Of a stretch of 64,000 nt of DNA, positions 8,012 through 16,888 are shown piece by piece. The position numbers were made by a program, and so were the translations under genes. The notes beneath the pieces were generated by a model, which worked only from the letters and a program-made list of their open reading frames with translations, had not been told where the DNA came from and made no database searches. How positions within the stretch are numbered: position 1 is the stretch's first letter; every line of letters starts with the position of its first letter. The DNA comes from Avedoeria sp964651245 (GTDB taxonomy: Bacteria; Chloroflexota; Anaerolineae; Epilineales; Epilineaceae), in contig CAZYVI010000013.1 of the NCBI GenBank assembly GCA_964651245.1, positions 55,575-119,574 of the forward strand. The letters run 5' to 3'.

Positions 8012-8815
8012 ATGCCCGACGCCGAGCTGACCTTCGTCCACATCACCGACAGCCACATCGGCCCGACCGCCGACTACGCCCGGCATGGGCAGGCGGCCCT
8101 GCCGTGCGCCGAGCGCGTCGTCGACATCATCGGCGCGCTCGACCCGCCGCCGGACTTCGTCCTCCACACCGGCGACGTCGTCACCGAGCCCGATCCGGCC
8201 AGCTACCGCCTGGCGGCGCGCGTGTTCGCTCGGTTGGCGGTGCCGACCTACTACGCCGTCGGCAACCACGACACCGCCGCCGACCTGCGCCGCGCAATGT
8301 CCGTCGGCCCACACACCCCGCTGCTGCCGGACGGCGAGGCCTGGTCCTACGCGTTCGAGGTGAAGGGGGTCCGCTGCCTGGCGATCGATGCCCGCGGACC
8401 GGACGAGATCGACCCGCATGGCCGCCTGTCGCCGGCCCAGTGGTCGGTCCTCGACCGCGAGCTGACGCCCGAGGGTCCGCCGCTCATCGTGTTCACCCAT
8501 TTCCCACTCTTGCCCGTCGGCAGCCCGTGGATCGACCGCACGATGCTCGTCGAGGACGGCGTCGCGCTGCATCGGCGCTTGGCGGCGATCGCCGGTCGGG
8601 TGCGCGGCGTCTTCTTCGGCCACATTCACCAGCCGCTGCAGATGGTCGCCGACGGGGTCCTCTATGCGTCGGCGCCGAGCACGTTCGCCCAGCTGACGGG
8701 CGGCCCGCGCGACGACGTCGCTGGCGAGGACCGCGCCGCACCGCCCGGTTACGCGGTCGTCCGCATCGGCGCCGCGGGCACGATCGTCCGTCCGCTGACG
8801 TTTCAACGACCGTGA
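8012..8815 (+). CDS. Calcineurin-like metallophosphoesterase (Icc/CpdA type)
   Basis: This 267-residue product carries all five metallophosphatase motifs in order: HITDSHIG, LHTGDVV, VGNHDT, FTHFPLL and FGHIHQPLQ, which bind two metal ions. The overall layout resembles the Icc/CpdA class that hydrolyses cyclic nucleotides or small phosphodiesters, but the substrate cannot be read from the sequence. No signal peptide is seen, so it is likely cytoplasmic. The ATG at 8012 is chosen because family similarity starts at once; an in-frame ATG about 49 nt upstream is possible. It lies 31 nt upstream of the VWA-PP2C-kinase triad. Confidence 0.88.
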   Translation: MPDAELTFVHITDSHIGPTADYARHGQAALPCAERVVDIIGALDPPPDFVLHTGDVVTEPDPASYRLAARVFARLAVPTYYAVGNHDTAADLRRAMSVGPHTPLLPDGEAWSYAFEVKGVRCLAIDARGPDEIDPHGRLSPAQWSVLDRELTPEGPPLIVFTHFPLLPVGSPWIDRTMLVEDGVALHRRLAAIAGRVRGVFFGHIHQPLQMVADGVLYASAPSTFAQLTGGPRDDVAGEDRAAPPGYAVVRIGAAGTIVRPLTFQRP

Positions 8816-8846
8816 CGCACCGTCAGCCCTCGAAGGGAGCCCGCCC

Positions 8847-9581
8847 ATGTCCGACGCCGAGGACCGCCACGGCGACCTCCTGGCCGCCGTCGACTTCGCC
8901 GACAACCCCGAGCCGCGCTGCGCCGTCGTGCTGGCACTCGACACCTCGGGCTCGATGCACGGCCGCGCCATCGACGAGCTGAACGCCGGCCTCCAGTCGC
9001 TGTCCGCCGCGCTGCGGGCCGATCCGCTGGCCAGCCTGCGGATCGAGATCGCCGTCGTCACCTTCGGCGGCCGGGTGCGGGTCGCCGACCCGGCCGGCGG
9101 GTCGACGGCGCCGCTCGACCCGGCCGACGCATTCACGACCGTCGACCGCTTCGTGGCGCCCACGCTCACGGCCGAGGGCGAGACGCCGATGGGCGAGGCC
9201 GTCCGCCAGGGCCTGGCGCTCCTGCGCGCGCGCAAGGAGCGCTACCGGGCCCACGGGATCGACTACTTCCGGCCGTGGCTGCTGCTGCTGACCGACGGCC
9301 GGCCGACCGACCGCGGCTGGGAAGCAGCCGCCGACGAAGCGCGCGCTGAGGAGGCCCGGCGGGGCGTCTCGCTGTACGCCGTCGGCGTCGAGGGCGCCGA
9401 CCTCCGCACCCTGGCCCGCTTCTGCTCCGAGGCGCGGCCGCCCCTCAAGCTGGCCGGACTGGCGTTCGCCGAGCTCTTCACCTGGCTGTCGCGCAGCTTG
9501 GCGGCGGTGTCGCAGTCACGCCCCGGCGATCAGGCGCCGCTGCCGCCGGTCGGCTGGGCGGTCGCCGACACCTCGAGTTGA
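8847..9581 (+). CDS. TerY-like von Willebrand factor A (VWA) protein
   Basis: This 244-residue protein is a single VWA domain with an intact MIDAS: DTSGSM near residue 32, a Thr in the ETPMGEAV segment and LLTDGRPTD. TerY-like VWA proteins are cytoplasmic metal-dependent scaffolds in stress and tellurium-resistance-type systems. No signal peptide is visible. GGGAG lies just before the ATG at 8847. Its TGA overlaps the TTG start of the PP2C gene by 4 nt (TTGA), and that gene couples to a kinase, so the three form a TerY-P triad. The target of the system is unknown. Confidence 0.88.
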   Translation: MSDAEDRHGDLLAAVDFADNPEPRCAVVLALDTSGSMHGRAIDELNAGLQSLSAALRADPLASLRIEIAVVTFGGRVRVADPAGGSTAPLDPADAFTTVDRFVAPTLTAEGETPMGEAVRQGLALLRARKERYRAHGIDYFRPWLLLLTDGRPTDRGWEAAADEARAEEARRGVSLYAVGVEGADLRTLARFCSEARPPLKLAGLAFAELFTWLSRSLAAVSQSRPGDQAPLPPVGWAVADTSS

Positions 9582-10375
9582 CGGCGCCGCCCGGCGACCG
9601 ACCGGCCTGGCGGGTGGCGGCGGCGTCGGTCGCCGGCGCGTCGCACCTCGCCGTAGGCGCCGAGGGCCAAGATGCGCACGCGCTCGCCGTGGTCGCCGAC
9701 GGCGCGCTGGTGGCCGCGGTGGCCGACGGCGCCGGCAGCGCTCCGCACGGCGCGCGCGGCGCCGCCGTGGCCGTCGCGGCGGCGGTCGGCACGCTGGCGT
9801 CCGCCCTGGGGACGGCGGGCGAACGCAGCGCCGAAAGCGATTCCACGGTCGTCGCGGCGGCCGCACGGGCCGCCGCCGCCGCCGTCGCCGCCCTGGCCGC
9901 GGCCGACGGCCACGCCGAGCGCGACCTGGCCTGCACGCTGTCGTGCGCTGTCGTCCGGCCCGGCGGCGTGGTGGCGGCCCAGGTCGGCGACGGGCTCGTC
10001 GTGGCCCGCGTCGACGGCGGGCTCGTGGCGCTGACCACGCCGGCGCGCGGCGACTACGCCAACGAGACGGTGTTCGTGACGACCCCCGGCGCCGTCGACG
10101 ACGCAGTGGCGTCGTTGCGGTCGGTCTCGGGCGCGGTCGACGGCGTGGCCCTGTTGACCGACGGCCTGCTGCGCCTGGCAGTCCAACTGGCGGACGCGAC
10201 GCCGCACGCCGCGTTCTTCGCCCCGCTGTTCGACTTCGCCGCCGCGGCGCCGGACCGCGCGGCGGCCGACGCGGCGCTGGCGACGTTCCTCGCGTCGCCC
10301 CGCGTCCGTGGCCGCACCGACGACGACGTGACGCTCGTCGTAGCGGTGCCGGCCGCGGCGCCGCCAGGGCCGTGA
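9578..10375 (+). CDS. PP2C-type Ser/Thr protein phosphatase of a TerY-P triad
   Basis: PP2C phosphatases remove phosphate from Ser/Thr using two metal ions. The 265-residue sequence has the metal-binding VADGAGSAPHGARGA near residue 47, the QVGDG segment, LLTDGLLR and the C-terminal TDDDVTLVVAV, which supplies the last metal-binding Asp. It is a short, Ala-rich form of the family. Translation starts at a TTG that overlaps the TGA of the VWA gene, and it ends in GTGA, where the kinase starts. Strict coupling of VWA, phosphatase and kinase argues that the three proteins act on one another or on a common target. Confidence 0.87.
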   Translation: MTAPPGDRPAWRVAAASVAGASHLAVGAEGQDAHALAVVADGALVAAVADGAGSAPHGARGAAVAVAAAVGTLASALGTAGERSAESDSTVVAAAARAAAAAVAALAAADGHAERDLACTLSCAVVRPGGVVAAQVGDGLVVARVDGGLVALTTPARGDYANETVFVTTPGAVDDAVASLRSVSGAVDGVALLTDGLLRLAVQLADATPHAAFFAPLFDFAAAAPDRAAADAALATFLASPRVRGRTDDDVTLVVAVPAAAPPGP

Positions 10376-12159
10376 TCGTCCGCACCGCCGCCGGCGCCCG
10401 GCTGACGCTGGGCGACGAGATCGCGCGCGGCGGCGAGGCGGTCGTCCGCACCGTCGTCGGCGACGGCCGGTTCGTGGCCAAGGTCTTCCGCACCGACCGC
10501 GCATCGATGGCCGACAAGCTGCGGACGATGTGCGACCACCCGCCGCCCGACCCCGCCGGCGTCGCCGGCCACAGCGCGATCGCCTGGCCGCGGGCGATCC
10601 TCTACGACGAGGCCGGCCGACTCGTCGGGTTCGCCATGCCCTACGTCCGCGACGCGGTGCCGATCCTCGACGTCCTGAACCCGCGCCGGCGGGCCGCGAC
10701 ACTGCCGGGCTTCGACCGCGCCTACCTACACCGCACCGCCCGCAACCTGGCCTCGGCGTTGGCGGCGCTCCACGCCGGCCACGTCGTCGTCGGCGACCTC
10801 AACGAGCGCAACGTCCTGGTCACGCCGCGGGCGCTGGTGACGCTGATCGACGCCGACTCGTTCCAGATCCAGCGGCTCCAGCCGGCGGCGATCGTCACCT
10901 ATCCCTGCCCGGTCGGTCGGGCCGAATACACGCCGCCCGAGCTGCAGGGCCAGCCGTTCCGCGATGTGGTCCGGCTGCCGGAGCATGACGCGTTCGGCCT
11001 GGCGGTGCTCGTCTTCCAGCTGTTGATGGGCGGCAGCCACCCGTTCCGCGGCGCCTGGCTGGGCGAAGGCGAGGCGCCCCCGCTCGAGGACAAGATCCGC
11101 CGCGGCGCCTTCCCCTACCTCGACCGCCCCACGGCGCCGGTCGCGCCGCCGCCCGGCGGCGCGGCGATCGGCACGCTGCACCCGGCGCTGCGCGACGGCT
11201 TCGTCGCCGCGTTCGTCCACGGCCACGCCGACCCGCGCCGCCGCCCGACGGCCGAGAGCTGGGCGCGCCGGCTCGAGGCGGCCGAGGCCCGACTGGTGGC
11301 CTGCCCGAACGGGCATGCCTTCGCCGACCACCTGGCGGCGTGCCCGGACTGCGGCGCCCGCCGTGCCGGCGCCGGCTGGCGGATGCGCCGCCCGGCGCCC
11401 GCGACGCGCGTCGCCGCCGCAGGCGGCCGACCGTCCAGCGCGGTGCCCCCGCTGGCGCGGCCGGCGCCCGCCGCCGTCGCGCTGCCGTCGACCCCGACAT
11501 GGCCGTGGCTGCGACAGGCCCGTCAGCTCCTGCGCCGGGCGTTCGTGCCGCCGTCGGCCCGCGCGAACGCGGCGCCGGCGACGCGGCTCGGACGGGCGGC
11601 CGATCGGATGCGGCGGCTGGGCTGGACGCTCCAGCTGTGCGCCGCCGCCGGCGTCGCCGCCGCGGCGGCCGGCGTGGCGGTGGCGGGCAGCCAGGCGGAC
11701 GCGCTGTGGCGGACCGTGGCGGCCGCCGGCGTGCCGGCGGCGCTGCTGCGCGGTGCGGTGACCGGCTGGCTTGCCGGCGGCGCCGGGCTGGCCGCCGTCG
11801 TGGCGATGCGGGCCGCAGCAGGCGGCGACGCGGCGGGCGCGGCGCCGCCGGGCGGCGCGGGCATCGGGCGTCGTGTCGGCGACGGCTGGATCGGCTGGAC
11901 CATCGGCTGGCTGGCGGTCGGCGGCGTCGCGGCGCTCGTCGCGCTCGCGGCCCGCGGCGGACCCGCGCCGTGGCCGACCGGCGATCCCTCGCGACCGCTC
12001 TTGGGCGGGGCCGCCTGGGCAACGGGTTGGGCGGTCTACGGCGCCGCGGGCGCGGCCGCCGGCGACGGACGGGGCGCGGTGGCGCGGACCGCGGCCGTGT
12101 TCGCCGGCGCCGGCAGCGCGCTCTGGCTGATCGTCGCCGTGGTCGCCGGGCGGGTCTGA
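10372..12159 (+). CDS. TerY-P-type protein kinase with zinc ribbon and C-terminal membrane segments
   Basis: The 595-residue product starts with a protein-kinase-like domain (1-300): Lys37 in FVAKVFR, catalytic loop VVVGDLNERNVLV (Asp142, Asn147) and LIDADSFQI in place of the usual DFG segment. The missing HRD His/Arg and altered DFG are features I associate with kinases of TerY-P triads, so it is likely active but atypical. A zinc-ribbon-like CPNGH...CPDCG lies at about 309-328, then a Pro/Ala-rich linker and about five hydrophobic helices (440-595) that anchor it in the membrane. The GTG start overlaps the PP2C stop by 4 nt. The gene ends 18 nt from the convergent SUI1 gene. Confidence 0.87.
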   Translation: MIVRTAAGARLTLGDEIARGGEAVVRTVVGDGRFVAKVFRTDRASMADKLRTMCDHPPPDPAGVAGHSAIAWPRAILYDEAGRLVGFAMPYVRDAVPILDVLNPRRRAATLPGFDRAYLHRTARNLASALAALHAGHVVVGDLNERNVLVTPRALVTLIDADSFQIQRLQPAAIVTYPCPVGRAEYTPPELQGQPFRDVVRLPEHDAFGLAVLVFQLLMGGSHPFRGAWLGEGEAPPLEDKIRRGAFPYLDRPTAPVAPPPGGAAIGTLHPALRDGFVAAFVHGHADPRRRPTAESWARRLEAAEARLVACPNGHAFADHLAACPDCGARRAGAGWRMRRPAPATRVAAAGGRPSSAVPPLARPAPAAVALPSTPTWPWLRQARQLLRRAFVPPSARANAAPATRLGRAADRMRRLGWTLQLCAAAGVAAAAAGVAVAGSQADALWRTVAAAGVPAALLRGAVTGWLAGGAGLAAVVAMRAAAGGDAAGAAPPGGAGIGRRVGDGWIGWTIGWLAVGGVAALVALAARGGPAPWPTGDPSRPLLGGAAWATGWAVYGAAGAAAGDGRGAVARTAAVFAGAGSALWLIVAVVAGRV

Positions 12160-12177
12160 CGGCCGGGCCGGGGTCGT

Positions 12178-12513
12178 CTAGCCGCCGGTAAACTTCGTCT
12201 TGTAGCCCAGCCCCTGCAATGTGGCCGCGATCGTGTCGCGGTGGTCGCCCTGGATCTCGATCGTGCCGTCCTTGACGGTGCCGCCGGTGCCGCAGGCCGT
12301 CTTGAGCCGCTTGCCGAGCGCCTTGAGGTCGTCGGGCCGCAGGACGAGGTCGTAGACCACCGTCACCGTCTTGCCGCCGCGCCCCTTCTTCTCGCGCCGG
12401 ATCGAGGCGACCTGCTCCGATGGCGGGCGGCTCGCGCCCGGCCCCTTGTCGACGCCGGCCTTGGGGACGCGGCCCCCGTGGGTGCTGTAGACCAGCCGGT
12501 CACCGCTCGTCAT
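12178..12513 (-). CDS. SUI1/YciH-family translation initiation factor homologue
   Basis: This 111-residue protein is a bacterial SUI1 (eIF1-like) homologue such as YciH. The core SIRREKKGRGGKTVTVVYDL, LKRLK-like helix (ALGKRLKTACGTGGTVKDG) and IEIQGDHRD give the diagnostic GTGGTVKDG-IQGDHR pattern. In E. coli YciH affects start-codon discrimination and stress translation. The ATG at 12511-12513 is preferred over the ATG at 12517-12519 because GGAGG at 12521-12525 leaves a proper 7-nt spacer only to the former. It is the last gene of the long glycan operon, overlapping the upstream gene's 3' end slightly. A functional link to glycan synthesis is not evident. Confidence 0.9.
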   Translation of the reverse strand: MTSGDRLVYSTHGGRVPKAGVDKGPGASRPPSEQVASIRREKKGRGGKTVTVVYDLVLRPDDLKALGKRLKTACGTGGTVKDGTIEIQGDHRDTIAATLQGLGYKTKFTGG

Positions 12514-12964
12514 CGTCATCCTCCGCGGTCGAGGGCGGCGTCGGGTGCGCGTCGGGCGTCGCCCCGGCCGCGGAGGCGCCCGCGAGCGCCGCCAAGAGCG
12601 CGCCGGCCTGCTGCATCATCCGGCCGCGCGCGACGACCGTCCGCGCCCCTGCCGCGGCCGCGGCCGCGAGCGCACCACCCTCGACGTGAGGGCCGTAGGC
12701 CAGCACCGCGACGCCCGCTGCCACGGCGGCGGCAATGCGGTCGAGGGCGCCCGGCGCGGTGAGGTCGACGACGGCGCCGGCCGGTCGCGGCGAGCCGGCC
12801 AGCGCCGCGCCCCACGCGCCGTCGTCGACGTTCTGCAGCATGACGCCGGCCGCGCGCGCCGCTTCGCCGACCCGGACGGCCGCCATGAGGTCGGGGATCG
12901 AGGCGAGGATGGGCCGCGCGGCCGGCGGACCGCTCGTCGCGCGGAAGGTCGAGACGTCGTTCAT
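12500..12964 (-). CDS. Small receiver-like protein of unknown function
   Basis: This 154-residue protein is not confidently recognised. It reads as alternating strands and helices (PILASIPDLMAAVRVGEAAR, AVVDLTAPGALDRIAA, VAVLAYGPHVEGGALAA, ARTVVARGRMMQQ), the layout of a degenerate CheY-like receiver domain. The D in VVDLTAPG is in the position of the phospho-acceptor, but the acidic cluster and the switch Lys are not clear. The last 20 residues are an Asp-rich tail (TAEDDDDER). The start ATG overlaps the stop of the upstream glycosyltransferase by 4 nt (ATGA), so it is coupled to the glycan operon. It could be a small regulatory or scaffold protein. Confidence 0.7.
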   Translation of the reverse strand: MNDVSTFRATSGPPAARPILASIPDLMAAVRVGEAARAAGVMLQNVDDGAWGAALAGSPRPAGAVVDLTAPGALDRIAAAVAAGVAVLAYGPHVEGGALAAAAAAGARTVVARGRMMQQAGALLAALAGASAAGATPDAHPTPPSTAEDDDDER

Positions 12965-14370
12965 CGAGCCGCCTTTCTGGGACGTCGGGACCACGTGTCG
13001 GCGATCGCCGTCACCGACGCCACCTCGCGGTCGATCCGCTCGTCCCAGCCGACGAGCACCGTGGCGGCGTAGTGCCGGGCGCCGTCGGCCAGCCGGCCGC
13101 GGAGCGCGTCGTCGCGCAGGATCCGGATCAGCGCCGGCGCGATCCGGCCGGGGTCGTCGGGCGGGAGCAGCAGGCCGTTGCGGCCGTCGGTGACGACGTC
13201 GCCGGTGCGTCCGTTGGCCAGCGTCACCACCGGCAGGCCGGCGACGAGCGCTTCGAGCAGCGTGTTCGAGAGGTTCGAGTAATCGTACAGCGCCACGAAC
13301 GCGTCGCCGGCATGCAGGTAGTCCGGCAGCGCCTCGCGTTCGACGAAGCCGGCGAACCGGACGCGGTCGGCGATGCCGAGCGCGGCAGCCCGCCGCTCGA
13401 GCGACGGCCGCGCCGGGCCGTCGCCGACGACGACGGCCCGCGCGTCGGGCACGGCCGCGGCCACGGCCGGCAGCGCATCGAGCAGCCGCTCGGCGTGCTT
13501 GAGATCGACGAGCTGCGACACCCACACCAGCAGCGGCGAGGCGGCGTCGAAGCCGAGCCGGGTCCGGGCAGCGGCGCGATCGCCGGCCTCGGCGCGCCAG
13601 CGGGCGTCGATGCCGTTGCGCCACAGCCAGAGCCGATCGGCCGGCACGCCCAGCCAGGCCGTGATCTCGGCGGCGTCGATCGTCCCATCGTCGGTGACGA
13701 TGACGGCCCCGGTCGGCAGCCGAAACGCCAGCAGCTCGTCGAAGCGGGCGAGCCAGAGCTTCGCCCAGGCGACCGCGCGCCGGACGCGCGACCCCGACGA
13801 CGGTGTGGCGGCGTCGCCGGGCGGCGCCGCGCGCCGCGGCGGGCGAGAGACGCCCGGCCGGTCGCTGCCGGTGGCCAGGACGCCGCGGACGTGCTGGACG
13901 AAGACGCTGCCCATGATCCGCCCGAACGACGGGACGCCGCGGCGCCAGCCCACCCAGGCGGCGATGGGGATGCCGGGATTGTTCACGCCGTACGTCGCGG
14001 CGGGCCGCAGCCGTCGGGCCAGCCGCTCGGCGCGGAGGATGCCGAGAGCGACGAACTGAAGCCACCACAGCCGGAACTTGAGGTGCCGCACCAGCGCGCT
14101 GCCCTCGCCGCGGACCTGGCTCAGGTAGGAGTGCTCGGCGTCATAGGCAAAGTCGACGCCGTCGACGGGGATCCGGACATAGTGGACCATCACGCCGTCG
14201 ATCTCGGCGTGCCGAAGGCCGCGGCGGTTCGTCGGGCAGATGGCGTGGACGACCCAGCCGGCGCGGCGGAAGCCGGCCAGGGCGTGATGGACGGTCGGCT
14301 TCCCCTTGCGCGGCCCGGCTTCCCAGATGAAGGGCGTCGCGACGAGCAGGACGGGCGGCGGCGCGCTCAT
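12961..14370 (-). CDS. Family-4-type glycosyltransferase
   Basis: This 469-residue GT-B protein likely adds one sugar to the glycan made by the operon. The N-terminal half starts LLVATPFIWEAGPRKGKP and contains a region of hydrophobic residues typical of membrane association; the C-terminal half has LLVWVSQLVDLKHAERLLDA, VVGDGPARPSLE and a LSNTLLEALVAGLPVVTL segment. The last is the E-x7-E-type nucleotide-sugar site of GT4 enzymes, with only one Glu plainly retained. A Pro/Arg-rich insertion at about 185-205 is unusual. It overlaps both neighbours by 4 nt. Donor and acceptor sugars cannot be predicted. Confidence 0.85.
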   Translation of the reverse strand: MSAPPPVLLVATPFIWEAGPRKGKPTVHHALAGFRRAGWVVHAICPTNRRGLRHAEIDGVMVHYVRIPVDGVDFAYDAEHSYLSQVRGEGSALVRHLKFRLWWLQFVALGILRAERLARRLRPAATYGVNNPGIPIAAWVGWRRGVPSFGRIMGSVFVQHVRGVLATGSDRPGVSRPPRRAAPPGDAATPSSGSRVRRAVAWAKLWLARFDELLAFRLPTGAVIVTDDGTIDAAEITAWLGVPADRLWLWRNGIDARWRAEAGDRAAARTRLGFDAASPLLVWVSQLVDLKHAERLLDALPAVAAAVPDARAVVVGDGPARPSLERRAAALGIADRVRFAGFVEREALPDYLHAGDAFVALYDYSNLSNTLLEALVAGLPVVTLANGRTGDVVTDGRNGLLLPPDDPGRIAPALIRILRDDALRGRLADGARHYAATVLVGWDERIDREVASVTAIADTWSRRPRKAAR

Positions 14371-15623
14371 CGCCTGGCGGCCTCGAGCACCGACCCGTAC
14401 AGCGCCATCAGCCGGCCCATCTCGACCTCGGCGTTGAGCACGCGGGCGGCCGCGAGCGAGCGCCCCTTCATCGCGTCGATGTCGTCGCTCGACAACGCGT
14501 TCAGCAGGGCTGCCAGCGACGCCGGCGCGAAGTCGGGGGCGACGACGCCGCAGCCGTGCGCGTCGACGACCTGCGCCATCTCCGGCGACGGACCGATCGC
14601 CACCGCCAGACCGGCCATGATGAACTCGAAGAGCTTGTTCGGCAGCGCCATCCGGTAGCTGAAGTCCACCGGCGGCAGCAGGAACAGCCCGATGTCGCCC
14701 AGGCCGTGCAGCTTCGGGGCGATCTCGGCCGGCGCCACCGGCGCGTGGAAGGCCACGCGGCCCGGCGCGACGCGCGCCGCCCGCTGCGCCAACGCGTCGA
14801 CGTAGCCGGGGTCGCTCTCGACGAGCATGAACGCCAGGCGGTACCGGTCGTCGCAACCGGCTACGACGTCGATCATGGCCTCGAGCCGCCGGGCGCGCAG
14901 CGCGACGCCGTGGTGGACGAGCGTGATGCGCGTCGGGTCGGTCGAGCGCGGCGGCAGCGCGCGGTAGGCGGGGCAGTTGCGGATCACGACCGGATCGAGG
15001 CCGAACGCGGCCCGGTAGCGGTCGGCGATGCCGTCGGCGACCGTCGTCATCGCGGCCGCGCGCGGGGCCTGGGTGCGGATGAGCCAGGTGTAGAACGGCC
15101 GGGCCAGGAAGCGCGTGAGCGAGCGGCGCGCCAGCCGGTCGGGGCTGTACTCGTGGGCATCGAACAACACCGGCACGGGCGCATCGCCGCCAGCCGTCGT
15201 CCGCGCCGTCGCCGCCGGCGCGGGCGACCGGTCGACGGCGGGCCGGCGGATCGCTTCGGCCGCCGCCAGCGCCAGCGGAAGGCTGATCGCCTCGTTGGCG
15301 TGGACGAGGTCGGGGCGGGCGGCGATCACGGCGTCGCGTGCGGCCCCATGGTCGGGCTTGCGCCAGTACCAGCGCTCGAACCACCGCGACGATGCGCGGC
15401 CGGCGAGCAGGCGCGCCGCCTGGGCCACCCGGGCGCGGCGCGGCAGCCGGACGGGCGCCACCGGATGGAACGCGACGCCCGCCGGCAGCGGCACGTCCCC
15501 CGGCGCCCCCCAGCCCACCACGGCGACGTCGTAGCCGGCGGCCGCGGCGGCGTCGATCTGGCGCAGGACGCGTCCGTCGCGGGCCAGGTCGGACAGGCTG
15601 ACGATGCAGATGCGCGCGCCCAT
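14367..15623 (-). CDS. GT-B glycosyltransferase, paralogue of the next upstream gene
   Basis: The 418-residue product begins ICIVSLSDLARDGRVLRQI, a common N-terminus of GT4-like enzymes, and has LVHANEAISLPLAL, LFDAHEYSPD and the C-terminal ALPNKLFEFIMAGLAVAIGP segment containing the donor-binding acidic residues. It is clearly paralogous to the gene at 15623-16888: both share the DAHE/DLHE motif, RITLVHHGVA/RPIRLVHHGVA and ALPNKLF[ED]F. A tandem duplication is therefore likely. Its stop overlaps the start of the next glycosyltransferase by 4 nt. It probably acts at the inner face of the membrane before export by the flippase encoded nearby. Confidence 0.85.
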   Translation of the reverse strand: MGARICIVSLSDLARDGRVLRQIDAAAAAGYDVAVVGWGAPGDVPLPAGVAFHPVAPVRLPRRARVAQAARLLAGRASSRWFERWYWRKPDHGAARDAVIAARPDLVHANEAISLPLALAAAEAIRRPAVDRSPAPAATARTTAGGDAPVPVLFDAHEYSPDRLARRSLTRFLARPFYTWLIRTQAPRAAAMTTVADGIADRYRAAFGLDPVVIRNCPAYRALPPRSTDPTRITLVHHGVALRARRLEAMIDVVAGCDDRYRLAFMLVESDPGYVDALAQRAARVAPGRVAFHAPVAPAEIAPKLHGLGDIGLFLLPPVDFSYRMALPNKLFEFIMAGLAVAIGPSPEMAQVVDAHGCGVVAPDFAPASLAALLNALSSDDIDAMKGRSLAAARVLNAEVEMGRLMALYGSVLEAARR

Positions 15624-16888
15624 CAGCGGCGCCGCGCCAAGGCGGTGGCAACGACGTGGCGAAGCGTTTCGGCCTCGTGCTCGGCGTTGAGGGTGGCGGC
15701 CGCGCGCCGCGCCGCCGCCTTGAAGCCGTCGATCGCCGTTCCGGTCAGCGCGCGCAGCGCCGTGGCGACCGCGTCGGCGTCGAACCCGCCGGCCACGATG
15801 CCGACGCCGTGCTGGCGCACGAGGTCGGCCATGGCCGGCGACGGCCCGACGCACACCGCCAGGCCGGCGGCGACGAAGTCGAACAGCTTGTTGGGCAGCG
15901 CTTGGGCATGGTTGAACGTTGTCGGCGGCAGGATGAACAGGCCGACGTCGTACGCCGCCAGCGCCGGCACGATGTCGTCCGGGGCGACGGGCGGCCGGAC
16001 GGCGATGCGGCCGGGGGCCAGCCGGGCGGCCAGAGCGGCGAGCTCGGCCACGTAGCGCGCATCGGTGGGGACGAGGACGAGGTCGAGCGCGAAGCCGTCG
16101 CCGGCGCGCGCGACGGCCTCGACCATGACGTCCAGGTGGCGGCCGCGCGCCGCGACGCCGTGGTGGACCAACCGGATCGGGCGGCCGTCCGTCGGGCGCG
16201 GCGGCGGCAGGGCGAAGCGGGCCGGCGCGTTCAGGACGACGACCGGCCGGACACCGTAGCGCGCCGCGTAGGCGTCGGCCAGCGCCGGGCCGACCGTCAT
16301 CGCGCCGTCGCAGGCCGGCAGATGGGCGTGCAGGAGGCGGTCGATCGCCGGGGCGACGAACGCGCGCCACAGCGGCCGGTCCTCGAACTGGCGCGGCGCG
16401 AACTCGTGCAGGTCGGCGACGACGCCGGCGCCGAGCGCCCGGCCAGCGTCGACGGCCGCCGGCAGCGCGTTCCAGTCGTTGGCCACGATCACGTCCGGCG
16501 CCAGGGCGACGAGCTCGACGGTGGCGCGGTGGTAGAGGTCGTAGCGCCGGTACCACCGCGCGTAGAGCCGGTCGCGCGCCCGCCCGGGGGCGACGCGGGC
16601 GAGCGCCAGGAGGGACGCCTTGGCGGCGCGGTCGACCGGCGCGCCCCGCGCCGGCGGCGCCAGCGGCGCGAAGCGCGCGCCGCCGCCGAGGTCGCGGCCG
16701 GCGTCGGCGGCCGGGCCGTAGCCCAAGACGACGACCTCGCCCAGCGCCGCCAGCGCACGCGCCTGGCGCAGGACGCGGGCGTCGCGCGCGATCGGCGCGA
16801 ACGCCAGGCAGGCGATGCGCGGGCGCTGGGCGCCGCTCGACGCCCAGTCGGGCACCGGATCGATCGCGGCGTCGCGGACGGACGTCAT
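15623..16888 (-). CDS. GT-B glycosyltransferase, paralogue of the next downstream gene
   Basis: The 421-residue product has the same layout as its downstream paralogue: IACLAFAPIARDARVLRQA near residue 25, VIVANDWNALPAAVDA, VVADLHEFAPRQFED, RPIRLVHHGVAARGRHLD and ALPNKLFDFVAAGLAVCVGP. These are the acceptor-side and donor-side landmarks of the GT4-like superfamily. The ATG at 16886-16888 overlaps the flippase stop (ATGA), and its TGA shares one base with the next ATG. It is part of the surface-glycan operon; sugar specificity is unknown. Confidence 0.85.
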   Translation of the reverse strand: MTSVRDAAIDPVPDWASSGAQRPRIACLAFAPIARDARVLRQARALAALGEVVVLGYGPAADAGRDLGGGARFAPLAPPARGAPVDRAAKASLLALARVAPGRARDRLYARWYRRYDLYHRATVELVALAPDVIVANDWNALPAAVDAGRALGAGVVADLHEFAPRQFEDRPLWRAFVAPAIDRLLHAHLPACDGAMTVGPALADAYAARYGVRPVVVLNAPARFALPPPRPTDGRPIRLVHHGVAARGRHLDVMVEAVARAGDGFALDLVLVPTDARYVAELAALAARLAPGRIAVRPPVAPDDIVPALAAYDVGLFILPPTTFNHAQALPNKLFDFVAAGLAVCVGPSPAMADLVRQHGVGIVAGGFDADAVATALRALTGTAIDGFKAAARRAAATLNAEHEAETLRHVVATALARRR

